Origin: Clostridium magnum DSM 2767
GTDB lineage: Bacteria > Bacillota > Clostridia > Clostridiales > Clostridiaceae
Length of the DNA stretch: 64,000 nt
Direction of reading: 5' to 3'
NCBI RefSeq assembly: GCF_001623875.1
Contig: NZ_LWAE01000002.1
Coordinates: 372,001 to 436,000 of the forward strand
Shown here in pieces: positions 44,151 through 52,037 of the stretch. Both the position numbers and the translations under genes were made by a program. The notes beneath the pieces were generated by a model that made no database searches, was not told where the DNA came from, and saw only the letters and a program-made list of their open reading frames with translations. How positions within the stretch are numbered: the first letter of the stretch is position 1; every line of letters begins with the position of its first letter.

Positions 44151-44178
44151 TATAATATTCTCCTTTTTATTTTAGTGT

Positions 44179-44361
44179 GAGGTGAAACTTGAAATCGATG
44201 AGTTTTCAAATTTGGTCTAATTATTAGTTAAACCAATTTAGAGAGATAGTCAACCACAATGTAGATTTTATAGAGAAACAGAGTTCCTAAATCTCTGTTT
44301 TAGTGGCAATCACTTTCATACTGTGTGTTAGCAGCATTAGCGCGGTAAGTTGTCGGATAAA
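44179..44361 (+). repeat. Family-1 repeat, copy H (long form, badly decayed)
   Basis: GGTGAAACTTGAAATCGATG, ATTATTAGTTAAACCAATTTA, AACAGAGTTCCTAAATCTCTG, TGGCAATCACTTTCATACTG and GCGCGGTAAGTTGTCGGATAA follow the same order as copy J (51738-51924), including its extra module, with many substitutions. This is an old copy. Confidence 0.75.
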
Positions 44362-44385
44362 AAGCCACCTTTATAAAGGTGGCAT
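44358..44385 (-). terminator. Terminator of the cold-shock gene
   Basis: On the minus strand GCCACCTTT-ATA-AAGGTGGC is followed by TTTTTATCC. Confidence 0.85.
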
Positions 44386-44442
44386 AGTATTTGCAACTAT
44401 ATATAAGTATACTATAAAGCTAAAGATAAGTATACTATAAAT

Positions 44443-44646
44443 CTAAATTTTTGAAACGTTAGCAGCTTGAGGACCTCTTGGGCCATCTTCTACATCAAAT
44501 TGAACATGTTCTCCTTCCTCAAGATTTTTTCTTCCAGAATCTCCTTGTATTGCTGAGAAATGAACGAAAACATCCTTTCCGCCTTCTACTTCAATAAATC
44601 CAAATCCTTTTTCTGAGTTAAACCATTTTACTGTTCCTGTTTTCAT
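44443..44646 (-). CDS. CspA-family cold-shock protein
   Basis: The product is 67 residues, starting [20 protein letters not shown], with the RNA-binding motifs KGFGFIEV (RNP1) and [10 protein letters not shown] (RNP2), and [10 protein letters not shown] at the end. Cold-shock proteins bind single-stranded RNA and act as RNA chaperones. The start at 44646 sits 6 nt behind CTTAGGAGGTCAATTA; a longer frame from 44673 overlaps the ribosome site. A single-gene unit with its own terminator. Confidence 0.97.
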   Translation of the reverse strand: MKTGTVKWFNSEKGFGFIEVEGGKDVFVHFSAIQGDSGRKNLEEGEHVQFDVEDGPRGPQAANVSKI

Positions 44647-44773
44647 TAATTGACCTCCTAAGATAAAACACATAATCTTTGATATATATAATTTTGTATC
44701 AATAGTGTTTTTTTATTTATACTTTTATTGTGCCACAATAATTAAAAATTATGAAGAAATTCAATAGAAAACT

Positions 44774-45754
44774 TTAATGAGAAATAATTTTATTTTCAAT
44801 GAGAAATTGTTTTACTTTTGAAATATATTCGGCCTTATTGGTGAAATAGGACATAGCATGCTCTGCACCAGGTGATATATATATGCCTTTTGTTCCTGTT
44901 TTTTCAAGGTATAGTTCAAGTGACATTGAGGCTGGAATAAAGGTATCGTTGCTACCGTGAATAAACATGATGGGAGTCTTAATATTCTTTATGGCCTTTA
45001 TAGGAGACACACCATAAAGTGAAAATCCTGATTTATTAAGTGCAATGATATTCCCATAAAAAACAACAAAGTTAGCAGTAAGTCCAAAATGAGCTTTTTC
45101 ATCTCCTGCAAGTTTCATACTTAATAATTCTGAAATATCTGAGTAGGGGCAATCTACCACATAAAAATTTACATGTTTTTGTGTTTGATCTAAATTTGCC
45201 TGCAGTAATGCAGTAACTGCACCAAGTGACTCACCATGTACGCCAATTATAGCATTGGGATTTACCCATTTTACCCATTTAACTATATTATCAAGATCAG
45301 TTTTTTCGAAAAAACCTAAAGTTATATCATTACCTCCACTTTTTCCATGATATCTAGAATCATATACAAGTACATTAAATCCCATATCTAAATACATATC
45401 AGCATATTTCATTGATTCCCAACGGCTAGCAGTAATGCCGTGAACTAAAATAACTGTATTGTTTGTAGGTTTACTATTAAAAATATATGTTCCTGCAAGC
45501 TTATAGCCAAAGCTGGATTGTATAGATATATCATAGGATTCAAGTGAAGAAAATCTATTGTAATCAAAGCTGTTTTTATAATATTCAATACCTGTGTTAG
45601 TCTTATCTATATATATCTTACATATATTTTCATAATACGTATTGCCAAAGTAAAAACCTGCTATGTTTATAATAATGAATAGAACTGATAAACATATGGC
45701 TAATATTCTATAGTTTCTTTTAGGTTTGCTTATTTTTACTGTTAAATCACTCAA
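44774..45754 (-). CDS. Membrane-anchored alpha/beta hydrolase
   Basis: The product is 326 residues with one N-terminal membrane helix (about 17-38) and an external hydrolase domain: HGITASRWE oxyanion loop, nucleophile elbow GVHGESLGA (Ser), Asp in HGSNDTFIP and His in GAEHAMSY. It is a serine hydrolase of the BAAT/FrsA-like type; the substrate is unknown. I chose the TTG at 45754, 9 nt after CGGAG; the ATG at 45763 touches that site. Repeat copy I lies immediately upstream. Confidence 0.82.
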   Translation of the reverse strand: MSDLTVKISKPKRNYRILAICLSVLFIIINIAGFYFGNTYYENICKIYIDKTNTGIEYYKNSFDYNRFSSLESYDISIQSSFGYKLAGTYIFNSKPTNNTVILVHGITASRWESMKYADMYLDMGFNVLVYDSRYHGKSGGNDITLGFFEKTDLDNIVKWVKWVNPNAIIGVHGESLGAVTALLQANLDQTQKHVNFYVVDCPYSDISELLSMKLAGDEKAHFGLTANFVVFYGNIIALNKSGFSLYGVSPIKAIKNIKTPIMFIHGSNDTFIPASMSLELYLEKTGTKGIYISPGAEHAMSYFTNKAEYISKVKQFLIENKIISH

Positions 45755-45793
45755 TAAAATCATCTCCGTAGAAATAATAATCTTAAATAGTTT

Positions 45794-45927
45794 TTTATCC
45801 GATGACTACCCGCTCTAATACTCACATCTTCTTCAAAGTCTACGTTGCGAGCGGCTAAGTCCCTGGATTCGCTCAACTAAGAATCAGGTGGGGTTGAAAC
45901 CCCATCTGATTCAAGTTTCCACTTCAT
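45794..45927 (-). repeat. Family-1 repeat, copy I (134 bp)
   Basis: On the minus strand: ATGAAGTGGAAACTTGAATC, first hairpin GGGGTTTCAACCCC, GTTGAGCGAATCCAGGGACT, CCGCTCGCAACG arm, and GAGCGGGTAGTCATCGGATA. It fills the gap between the substrate-binding protein gene and the hydrolase. Confidence 0.95.
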
Positions 45928-46004
45928 AAACCATATTTTAACTTGTGTTAGATATCCATAGGATTATCGGTGCTAGACAAAGTTTTTACAAAAGCTTATG
46001 ATAG

Positions 46005-47327
46005 TTATTTTGATTTTAGTCCACTATCCATTTCTTTTGTGTAAGTATCTACGGACAAAAGGCCTGTCATAAATGCTGAAGAATCCTCAATTATTGATTT
46101 TGATGCTTTAGCTGATATGTTATCCTGTAGTAAACTAGGACTAGCGTTTTTATTAATAGATAAATCCTGCATAAGCTGCAGTAATTCTGGGGAAGAATTT
46201 TGGGGTGATTTTAAGCCCAGTTTATTAGGAAGATAAATTATTGCAGGATTATTTTGTTTTTCATATAGATACTTGTTATAATATTTAGACATCTCAACAG
46301 CCAGTTCTACTGCTTCTAGTGGATGTTGAGAAGCAGCTGAAATAAATAAACCAGAATCCTTTTTTACACCGCCTATTAGTACATTACTAAAAAGCTCCTG
46401 TTTTGCTTTGTTTATTGATGGATAATAAATTAACTTGCACTTACCGTTAAGCTTTTGGTTAGATAAATTGAAATCTGATGAACTTGTAAAATACATGGCT
46501 GATTTACCAGAGTAAAAAAGATTAGCAGCATCCGTTTCTGTAATAGAATGAATATTTTTCGGAAAAGCTCCCATGTCTAATAAAGCCTTTACCTCTGATG
46601 CAGATTTTTTGAAGGTTTCATCAGAAAAATCTTCTTTATCATTTACAATTTTTGAAGCGATTTGAGGATCAATGGTGGAAGCAAAGCCTTCTATCATTCT
46701 ATATACAGCCGCTCCATCTTTACCGCAAAGTGCTATAGGAATGATGCTTTTGGATTTAAATATGGAAACAGCTGTTTTTAGTTCAGTGAGATTGGTTGGG
46801 ATTTTAACATTGTTTTGTGTAAACAAATCGGTGTTAATTTCAATTACTTGATAGGATACAGCATCAAAGGGTACTGCATATATATGTTGATTATGGCCCT
46901 CAACTTTTGCTGACGGGATTACAATATCCCAAAATTTCAACTGTTCTAAATATTTATCAATAGGCTTTACTGCATTTACGGAAAAAAGATCATTTGAAAA
47001 ATTTCCTCCGGTAGATAAAAAAACATCTGGTATGTGATCTGAAGATAAGAGCACTTTAGCTTTTGTTTGATAGGCTTGAAGGTCACCTTTTATAAAATCG
47101 AAGGTTATATCATAATTTGGTAGTATAGTTTTGATATCTGTCTGAAAAGTTTTAAAAGCCTCTAACTTAGAGTTATCCTCTGATGATATAACACATCTTA
47201 GTTTTACTTTTCCTTCGTTGTTATTATAAGTAGAAACCTGTGGTAAAGTTTTATCACATACGGTAAAAGTAGAAAATACCAGTATTAATGTGACAAATAG
47301 GAAATATTTTAACCTTACATGTTTCAT
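46005..47327 (-). CDS. Orphan extracellular solute-binding protein
   Basis: The 440-residue product has a signal sequence (about 8-24) ending TFTVCDKT, where Cys24 would be the lipid-modified residue; Val before Cys makes a weak lipobox. The mature part follows family-1 sugar-type binding proteins: DIPDVFLSTGGN-like IPDVFLSTGGNFSNDL, AVPFDAVSYQVIEINTDLF and LFYSGKSAMYFTSSSD. It should bind a sugar or oligosaccharide for an ABC importer. No permease or ATPase gene is next to it, so it works with a distant transporter or as a sensor. It starts behind GTGGGGGAGTTTATATG. Confidence 0.85.
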   Translation of the reverse strand: MKHVRLKYFLFVTLILVFSTFTVCDKTLPQVSTYNNNEGKVKLRCVISSEDNSKLEAFKTFQTDIKTILPNYDITFDFIKGDLQAYQTKAKVLLSSDHIPDVFLSTGGNFSNDLFSVNAVKPIDKYLEQLKFWDIVIPSAKVEGHNQHIYAVPFDAVSYQVIEINTDLFTQNNVKIPTNLTELKTAVSIFKSKSIIPIALCGKDGAAVYRMIEGFASTIDPQIASKIVNDKEDFSDETFKKSASEVKALLDMGAFPKNIHSITETDAANLFYSGKSAMYFTSSSDFNLSNQKLNGKCKLIYYPSINKAKQELFSNVLIGGVKKDSGLFISAASQHPLEAVELAVEMSKYYNKYLYEKQNNPAIIYLPNKLGLKSPQNSSPELLQLMQDLSINKNASPSLLQDNISAKASKSIIEDSSAFMTGLLSVDTYTKEMDSGLKSK

Positions 47328-47383
47328 ATAAACTCCCCCACGATAATATTATAGAGTTAACGATCTATAGATAAATAACTTCA

Positions 47384-47544
47384 AAGTTTGACTTATACAG
47401 AGGGATATGCTGCTAATTCTGAAAGCACATTTAAATACTTTTTTATGAGTCTTAGCTTTTCTCAAATCTGAGCTTTAGACTCATTAAAAAGTATTTATAG
47501 TGCAGAAGAATTGGCAGCATATCCTGGGGTGTAAGTCAAACTTC
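47384..47544. repeat. Family-2 long palindromic element, copy P1 (about 160 bp)
   Basis: AAGTTTGACTTATACAGAGG at the left end pairs with the right end GGGTGTAAGTCAAACTT. Inside, GGATATGCTGCTAATTCT pairs with AGAATTGGCAGCATATCC, and AAATACTTTTTTATGAGTCT with AGACTCATTAAAAAGTATTT. The whole intergenic space before queC is one imperfect hairpin. Inner sequence is shared with the copy at 62428-62656. Confidence 0.85.
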
Positions 47545-47557
47545 GGCTGTGTTTATC

Positions 47558-48214
47558 TTATAAGTATACTTTTTTAAATTCCAAATAGCCATTTTTTCTT
47601 AATTTACAAGCAGGACATTCTCCACAGCCGTTACCTATTACTCCGTTGTAGCAAGTTAAGGTTTCATTTTTAACTATATCAAGAACTCCTAAATCATAGG
47701 CCATTTTCCAGGTTTCTGCTTTATCAATCCACATTAATGGAGTGTGAATCTGAAATTGAAAATCCATAGCTAGGTTTAGGGTAACATTTAAGGATTTTAT
47801 AAAAACATCTCTACAGTCTGGATATCCACTAAAATCACTTTGTGATACACCAGTTATAATATTGTTTATTCCTCTTTGTTTTGCAAATACTGCAACAAAG
47901 GTTAGGAATAACATGTTTCTTCCATCTACAAAGGAATTAGGAACACCTTCTTTAGGTGCTTCCTTGTCCACAGTTATATCTTGTCTAGTTAATGAGTTCG
48001 GTGCTAGTTGGTTCAATAGGTTTAAGTCTAAAATATGATGTTCAACATTATATTTTTTACATATATCCTTTGCGCATTCTAATTCCAGTTTGTGTTTCTG
48101 GTTATAGTCAAAAGATACTGCGATAACCTCTTTATATCTTTTCTTTGCCCAAAATAAACAAGTGGTACTGTCTTGTCCTCCGCTGAACACTACGATCGCT
48201 TTTTCTTTATTCAT
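47558..48214 (-). CDS. queC: 7-cyano-7-deazaguanine synthase QueC
   Basis: QueC makes preQ0 from CDG with ATP and ammonia. The 218-residue product has the PP-loop [11 protein letters not shown] at 10-20, [32 protein letters not shown], and the zinc site [19 protein letters not shown] near the C-terminus. It is the last gene of the queD-queE-folE-queC operon, 15 nt after folE. It starts behind AAAAGGAAGTGTAATAG. Confidence 0.97.
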   Translation of the reverse strand: MNKEKAIVVFSGGQDSTTCLFWAKKRYKEVIAVSFDYNQKHKLELECAKDICKKYNVEHHILDLNLLNQLAPNSLTRQDITVDKEAPKEGVPNSFVDGRNMLFLTFVAVFAKQRGINNIITGVSQSDFSGYPDCRDVFIKSLNVTLNLAMDFQFQIHTPLMWIDKAETWKMAYDLGVLDIVKNETLTCYNGVIGNGCGECPACKLRKNGYLEFKKVYL

Positions 48215-48229
48215 CTATTACACTTCCTT

Positions 48230-48820
48230 TTATTTATTATAAAGCATCATCAATCTATTGTTTAACATTATATCTGTATTAAATCTACCTCTTAAAGTAG
48301 TAGATACTGTTTTAGTGCCTGGCTTCTTTACTCCTCTAGTAGTCATACAGCCATGCTCTCCCTCTATTATAACAGCCACATCCTCAGAGCTAGTTATTTT
48401 CTGTATTATTTCTGCGATATCTGTACCTATTCTTTCTTGAAGTTGAAGTCTACGACCTACCATATCAGCAATTCTTGCTATTTTGCTTAATCCAATAACT
48501 TTTTTGCTAGGAACATATGCTACTGTAACTTTCATGTTATACATTAAAGCAAGATGATGTTCACAATGACTGAATATCTCTATATCCTTCATTATTACTA
48601 TATCACTAGTACTTTCCTCTAAAGCTAGATCATCTTCAAAAGTCTTATTAAACATTTGTGCAATTTCATCATTAGTATAGCGCATTCCATCAAAGATTTC
48701 TTCATACATTTTAGCTACACGTTTAGGAGTATCCTTTAATCCTTCTCTATCAGGGTCGTCTCCTAAAGCTAATAAAATACCTCTTACATGTTCTTCAATT
48801 GCTTTTCTATCAATTTTCAT
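48230..48820 (-). CDS. folE: GTP cyclohydrolase I FolE
   Basis: The product is 196 residues. It converts GTP to dihydroneopterin triphosphate, the first step for both queuosine and folate. Motifs: [21 protein letters not shown], the zinc and active-site [32 protein letters not shown], and [16 protein letters not shown] chose the ATG at 48820 behind GAGAGGTGTATAGTATC; a longer frame would overlap queE. Being inside the que operon points to queuosine supply as its main duty. Confidence 0.97.
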   Translation of the reverse strand: MKIDRKAIEEHVRGILLALGDDPDREGLKDTPKRVAKMYEEIFDGMRYTNDEIAQMFNKTFEDDLALEESTSDIVIMKDIEIFSHCEHHLALMYNMKVTVAYVPSKKVIGLSKIARIADMVGRRLQLQERIGTDIAEIIQKITSSEDVAVIIEGEHGCMTTRGVKKPGTKTVSTTLRGRFNTDIMLNNRLMMLYNK

Positions 48821-48824
48821 GATA

Positions 48825-49490
48825 CTATACACCTCTCTTGTTTGGGTTCCATATAACCTTGTGCAATTGTATTTGCAGATTAACTCCATTCATTTTATTA
48901 TCCTTCATAAATTCTACGATCTTGTCCATATTAATTTTGCCAAACACGGGACTAATATATACATTTGTAGTTTCTGTAAGTTTGAATTTATCTATTAAAT
49001 ATTTAACTTTTTCAAGATCTTCCATACTTCCTGCTACAAATTTAATTGTATCTCTTTTTGTTAGATGTTTAAAGTTTCCTAAGGACATTTTATCTTCCAT
49101 ATTACTTGAAGGAAGCTTATAATCCATAGTAAAGCTTGGTGGATTATCTATATCCGAAAAGTTACTTAATAATATACTTCCGTTAGTTTCTATTTCGACA
49201 GAAAGTCCCTTATCTTTAGAAAGTTTTTTTAGTAAATCTAGTATTCCTTCTTGAAGAAGGGGTTCTCCGCCAGTTAAAGTTATATTTTTAACCTCTGTAG
49301 ATTTTATATATTCATATATATCTTCAGAAGACATTAATTCATATGATACATCTTTTTCATTAGCCCAAGTTGTATCACAATAGCTGCAATTTAAATTACA
49401 ACCTGCAAACCTTATAAAAACTGCTAATTGGCCACATGAGAGGCCTTCGCCATTGATGCTAACAAATTTTTCTATTACCTTAAAGTTCAC
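48825..49490 (-). CDS. queE: 7-carboxy-7-deazaguanine synthase QueE
   Basis: The 221-residue radical-SAM enzyme turns carboxytetrahydropterin into CDG. The cluster motif CNLNCSYC (Cx3Cx2C) is at about 31-38, followed by [12 protein letters not shown], the SAM-binding GGE motif. The C-terminus [15 protein letters not shown] is typical. It starts with GTG at 49490, directly after the queD stop, behind GAGGTAAACTAA, so the two are translationally coupled. Confidence 0.96.
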   Translation of the reverse strand: MNFKVIEKFVSINGEGLSCGQLAVFIRFAGCNLNCSYCDTTWANEKDVSYELMSSEDIYEYIKSTEVKNITLTGGEPLLQEGILDLLKKLSKDKGLSVEIETNGSILLSNFSDIDNPPSFTMDYKLPSSNMEDKMSLGNFKHLTKRDTIKFVAGSMEDLEKVKYLIDKFKLTETTNVYISPVFGKINMDKIVEFMKDNKMNGVNLQIQLHKVIWNPNKRGV

Positions 49491-49922
49491 TTAGTTTACC
49501 TCACTTTCTTCATATACAGCACAATTAGTAGGAGTCTCGTAAACTGAAGCTCTTCGCACCTTATATCCTCTGTTTTTCATTTCCTTAAAGAAAAACGCTG
49601 AGAATTGCTCTGCTGTTGGTCTGAAATTAACCTGGATTATTTTAAAACCATCCTGCATTAAACAGTTTAAGGTTTCTTCTCTCATAGTTTTTTCTTGTAC
49701 AATCAATGCATGATCATAAGAATCTACAACCTCTTTAAGATCCTTTTTTAGGTCTCCAAAATCCACTACCATACCCTCTAGTTGACCTTCTTCTACCAAT
49801 GTCTCTGACTGTACTTCAATTTCAACCTTCCATCTATGTCCATGAATATTTCCACATTTACCTTCGTATCCAGCAAGAAAATGAGCACTATCAAAGTTAT
49901 GCTCTGTTTTTAGAATATACAT
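49491..49922 (-). CDS. queD: 6-carboxytetrahydropterin synthase QueD
   Basis: The 143-residue product has the zinc-binding histidines in FDSAHFLAGYEGKCGNIHGHRW and a conserved catalytic cysteine in that segment, plus SYDHALIVQ and the Glu in VYETPTNCAVYEE. It makes CPH4 from dihydroneopterin triphosphate. I chose the ATG at 49922, 7 nt after AGGAGGA, over the one at 49928, which touches it. It is the first gene of the operon, downstream of the preQ1 riboswitch. Confidence 0.96.
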   Translation of the reverse strand: MYILKTEHNFDSAHFLAGYEGKCGNIHGHRWKVEIEVQSETLVEEGQLEGMVVDFGDLKKDLKEVVDSYDHALIVQEKTMREETLNCLMQDGFKIIQVNFRPTAEQFSAFFFKEMKNRGYKVRRASVYETPTNCAVYEESEVN

Positions 49923-50052
49923 CCCCATTCCTCCTAAATTTAAAATAATTGCATCTAATTGCTCATAAAATTAATAAAAAGCAATATTATAACTTTACAT
50001 TTCTTTATTCATATAGGTTTCTCTTATAGAGTCCTAACGTATTTTTTCCAAA

Positions 50053-50105
50053 TAAAAAAGGGCATAAGTTGCCCATAAACAAAAAACTACCTAAAAAGGT
50101 AGTAA
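50053..50105 (-). terminator. Tandem terminators of the preQ1 riboswitch
   Basis: On the minus strand ACTACCT-TTTT-AGGTAGT is followed by TTTTTTG, and 11 nt later GGGCA-ACTTA-TGCCC is followed by TTTTTTATTT. The aptamer tail ATAAACAAAACTA can also pair with TAGTTTTTTGTTTAT after the first hairpin, which offers an alternative structure for switching. Confidence 0.8.
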
Positions 50106-50106
50106 T

Positions 50107-50151
50107 ACCCTAGTTTTGTTTATAGACAGGATGGTGACAACGAACTGTCTC
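50107..50151 (-). promoter_or_regulatory. Probable preQ1-I riboswitch of the queuosine operon
   Basis: On the minus strand the stem GACAG / CTGTC encloses the loop TTCGTTGTCACCATC and is followed by the A-rich tail TATAAACAAAACTAGGG. This is the small H-type pseudoknot plan of class I preQ1 aptamers (stem, C-rich loop, AAAxAAAACxA tail). Terminators follow at once and queD begins about 130 nt later, which fits product feedback on the pathway. Confidence 0.75.
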
Positions 50152-50183
50152 ATTTAGTTATATTAATACTAACCTATTTTAAT

Positions 50184-50208
50184 ATATCTGGGGGTATAAG
50201 TCAAATTT
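50184..50208 (-). repeat. Family-2 end relic
   Basis: On the minus strand AAATTTGACTTATACCCCCA, then GATAT, closely matches the ends of copy P1 (GTTTGACTTACACCCCAGGA, then TAT). Only one end is recognisable. Confidence 0.4.
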
Positions 50209-50225
50209 CTAAAGCAAAACGATTT

Positions 50226-50289
50226 TAGACTTAGTGCCACTTATCTCTCAGCTTGTAAAACTGGAGATTAGTGGCACTAAGTTGTTTCA
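50226..50289 (-). terminator. Hairpin after the PLP enzyme gene
   Basis: ACTTAGTGCCACT and TATCTC pair with GAGATTAGTGGCACTAAGT downstream, a stem of about 19 bp with one bulge and a 20-nt loop. It lies 14 nt after the stop codon on the minus strand. The following T content is low, so termination may be weak. Confidence 0.6.
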
Positions 50290-50302
50290 TATATTTAAAT
50301 TC

Positions 50303-51697
50303 TTAGAATCCTCTTGCTTCCTGTAGTCTTTTATCAATAGCTTCCACTTGACTCTGCTTTTCAATCCAATAATCCTGTGATTTTTGAGCATCTAATTCTT
50401 GAACAGTTTTTCCTTGCTGCTCAACCCATGTATAGTATTTAAGGTTATGCCATCTCTTACGGTTTTTAAAGGCTCCTTCTTCTACATAGTCAAGTTTTAC
50501 CTTTTGAAATATTGAGTGGTATCTTACAGCTGCCTCCGTTTTATTCATTTTACCAAATTTTTGGGTTAACTCTTCCATAGTAGAATAATAACGATCAATG
50601 GTGTCAGTACATATAGTAAATATGTTATCCCTATCAGTCATTTCATAGTACTTAGCAGTTTTTATTGCTCCAAGTAGATTACATACTCCGGATATACCAA
50701 GTATTTCAGAAAGCTTATTTATTTTGTCCTTTGAAATATTAGGCTGACTTGAGAGGTATTCCTTTCCAACTTCATCAGTCAAAAGTTGAAGACCTTTTTT
50801 ACATTCAATGTCATCAATACACATAATAGCGTCCATATTCATAACATTGTGAATCCAAGTGACATGCTTGTCACCAATACCCTGAATATCATGATCTCCA
50901 TAACCATTATTGTATATAGTTGGACACTTTATAGGCTCTAATCCCACTATTTTAGCTTCAGAATATAGTTGTTTTAATCTATCCCCAGAGGCAATTGTTC
51001 CTGCTGAACCCATTGACGAAATAAAAGCAGATACTCTACCATTTCCAATACCTTGATCATGCAGTATTTTAGTTATTTCTGATATGGTGTTTCCCGTAAC
51101 ATGATAATGAAATAAATAGTTTCCAAAGCTTTCAAATTGATTTAGTATCTTATTATTAGGACTTTCTCTCCTTAACTCCCAACACTTATCATATATTTCT
51201 TTTACGCTGCTTTCACATCCAAGGGTTTTAATATATTCAGCACCATAGAAATTTATCTTTTGAAAGCGCTCTTTACTCATCAGTTCAGGAAGAATTACTT
51301 TTGTGGAATATCCCATACGAGGTCCTGTCCATGAACCTCCAATGCCATAATTTCCAGTGGAAGGGAAGATAAGTGTATCTTCATTAGGAAGGATTTCCCC
51401 TGCTAATTGTTTTTCAAGTACTACTGAATATGTAGCACCTACCTTGTGGCTGCCTGTAGGAAAATCTTTCCCATATAATACAATTATGTTTGCATCTACT
51501 CCTGTTAATTCCTTTGGTATAACCATGTAGCAAAAGTTACCTTGATTATCAGTCCAATTGATATTAAAAAGGTTAATTGGATCTAAGGGCGAATCTTCTG
51601 CAGCCTTGAGAGCTTTTTTTCTTATGTCTTTTTTTATGCTTTCTGGATGAAGCATTTCATCAAATGTAGGTCCCCAAACAAGTTTATTCTTATTCAT
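50303..51697 (-). CDS. Fold-type II PLP-dependent lyase/synthase-like enzyme
   Basis: The 464-residue product has the PLP lysine in PTGSHKVGATY (Lys85), the FPSTGNYGIGGSW substrate loop, and a GSAGT phosphate-binding loop in SSMGSAGTIASGDRL. These mark the cysteine synthase / threonine dehydratase / tryptophan synthase beta superfamily. The sequence is not that of YgeX (diaminopropionate ammonia-lyase), the PLP enzyme normally in the purine cluster. The reaction is unknown. It is divergent from xdhA, across repeat copy J, and starts behind TTGGAGGATTAACTATG. Confidence 0.8.
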   Translation of the reverse strand: MNKNKLVWGPTFDEMLHPESIKKDIRKKALKAAEDSPLDPINLFNINWTDNQGNFCYMVIPKELTGVDANIIVLYGKDFPTGSHKVGATYSVVLEKQLAGEILPNEDTLIFPSTGNYGIGGSWTGPRMGYSTKVILPELMSKERFQKINFYGAEYIKTLGCESSVKEIYDKCWELRRESPNNKILNQFESFGNYLFHYHVTGNTISEITKILHDQGIGNGRVSAFISSMGSAGTIASGDRLKQLYSEAKIVGLEPIKCPTIYNNGYGDHDIQGIGDKHVTWIHNVMNMDAIMCIDDIECKKGLQLLTDEVGKEYLSSQPNISKDKINKLSEILGISGVCNLLGAIKTAKYYEMTDRDNIFTICTDTIDRYYSTMEELTQKFGKMNKTEAAVRYHSIFQKVKLDYVEEGAFKNRKRWHNLKYYTWVEQQGKTVQELDAQKSQDYWIEKQSQVEAIDKRLQEARGF

Positions 51698-51737
51698 AGT
51701 TAATCCTCCAATTAATTAAGAAAATTTTAGCTTGTAT

Positions 51738-51924
51738 ATGAAGTGAAAACTTGAATCAGATGGGGTTTCAAACTCCACCTAATTCTTAGTTGAACGAATC
51801 CAGGGACATAGCCGCTCGCAACGTACACTTTGAAGAAAAGCAGAGAACCAAAATCTATGATTTTGTGTGAATCGCTTTCACAGAGTGCGTATGGGAGTAT
51901 TAGAGCGGGTAGTCATCGGATAAA
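51738..51924 (+). repeat. Family-1 repeat, copy J (187 bp, with extra module)
   Basis: ATGAAGTGAAAACTTGAATC, core GTTGAACGAATCCAGGGACA, CCGCTCGCAACG arm, then the extra module CAGAGAACCAAAATCTATGA and TTTTGTGTGAATCGCTTTCA, then GGGAGTATTAGAGCGGGTAG and TCATCGGATAAA. It fills the divergent region between the PLP gene and xdhA. The rest of 51698-52037 is AT-rich and should hold the promoters. Confidence 0.95.
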
Positions 51925-52037
51925 TTACATACATAAATTATTATATGCATAAGGAAGAGAGATTTTGATTATAAATGTATTAATTAGCAGTTTAGAATTT
52001 TTAAGGTAAAAATGGGAAGTTAACTTGGAGGTGTAAA

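Noticed and set aside
48230-48889. Longer FolE start giving extra N-terminal residues
   Set aside because: The extension ([16 protein letters not shown]...) overlaps the end of queE and lacks a ribosome site, while the ATG at 48820 has one and begins the family sequence.
51925-52037. Purine or molybdenum-cofactor riboswitch before xdhA
   Set aside because: No conserved purine- or Moco-aptamer blocks are visible in the short leader.
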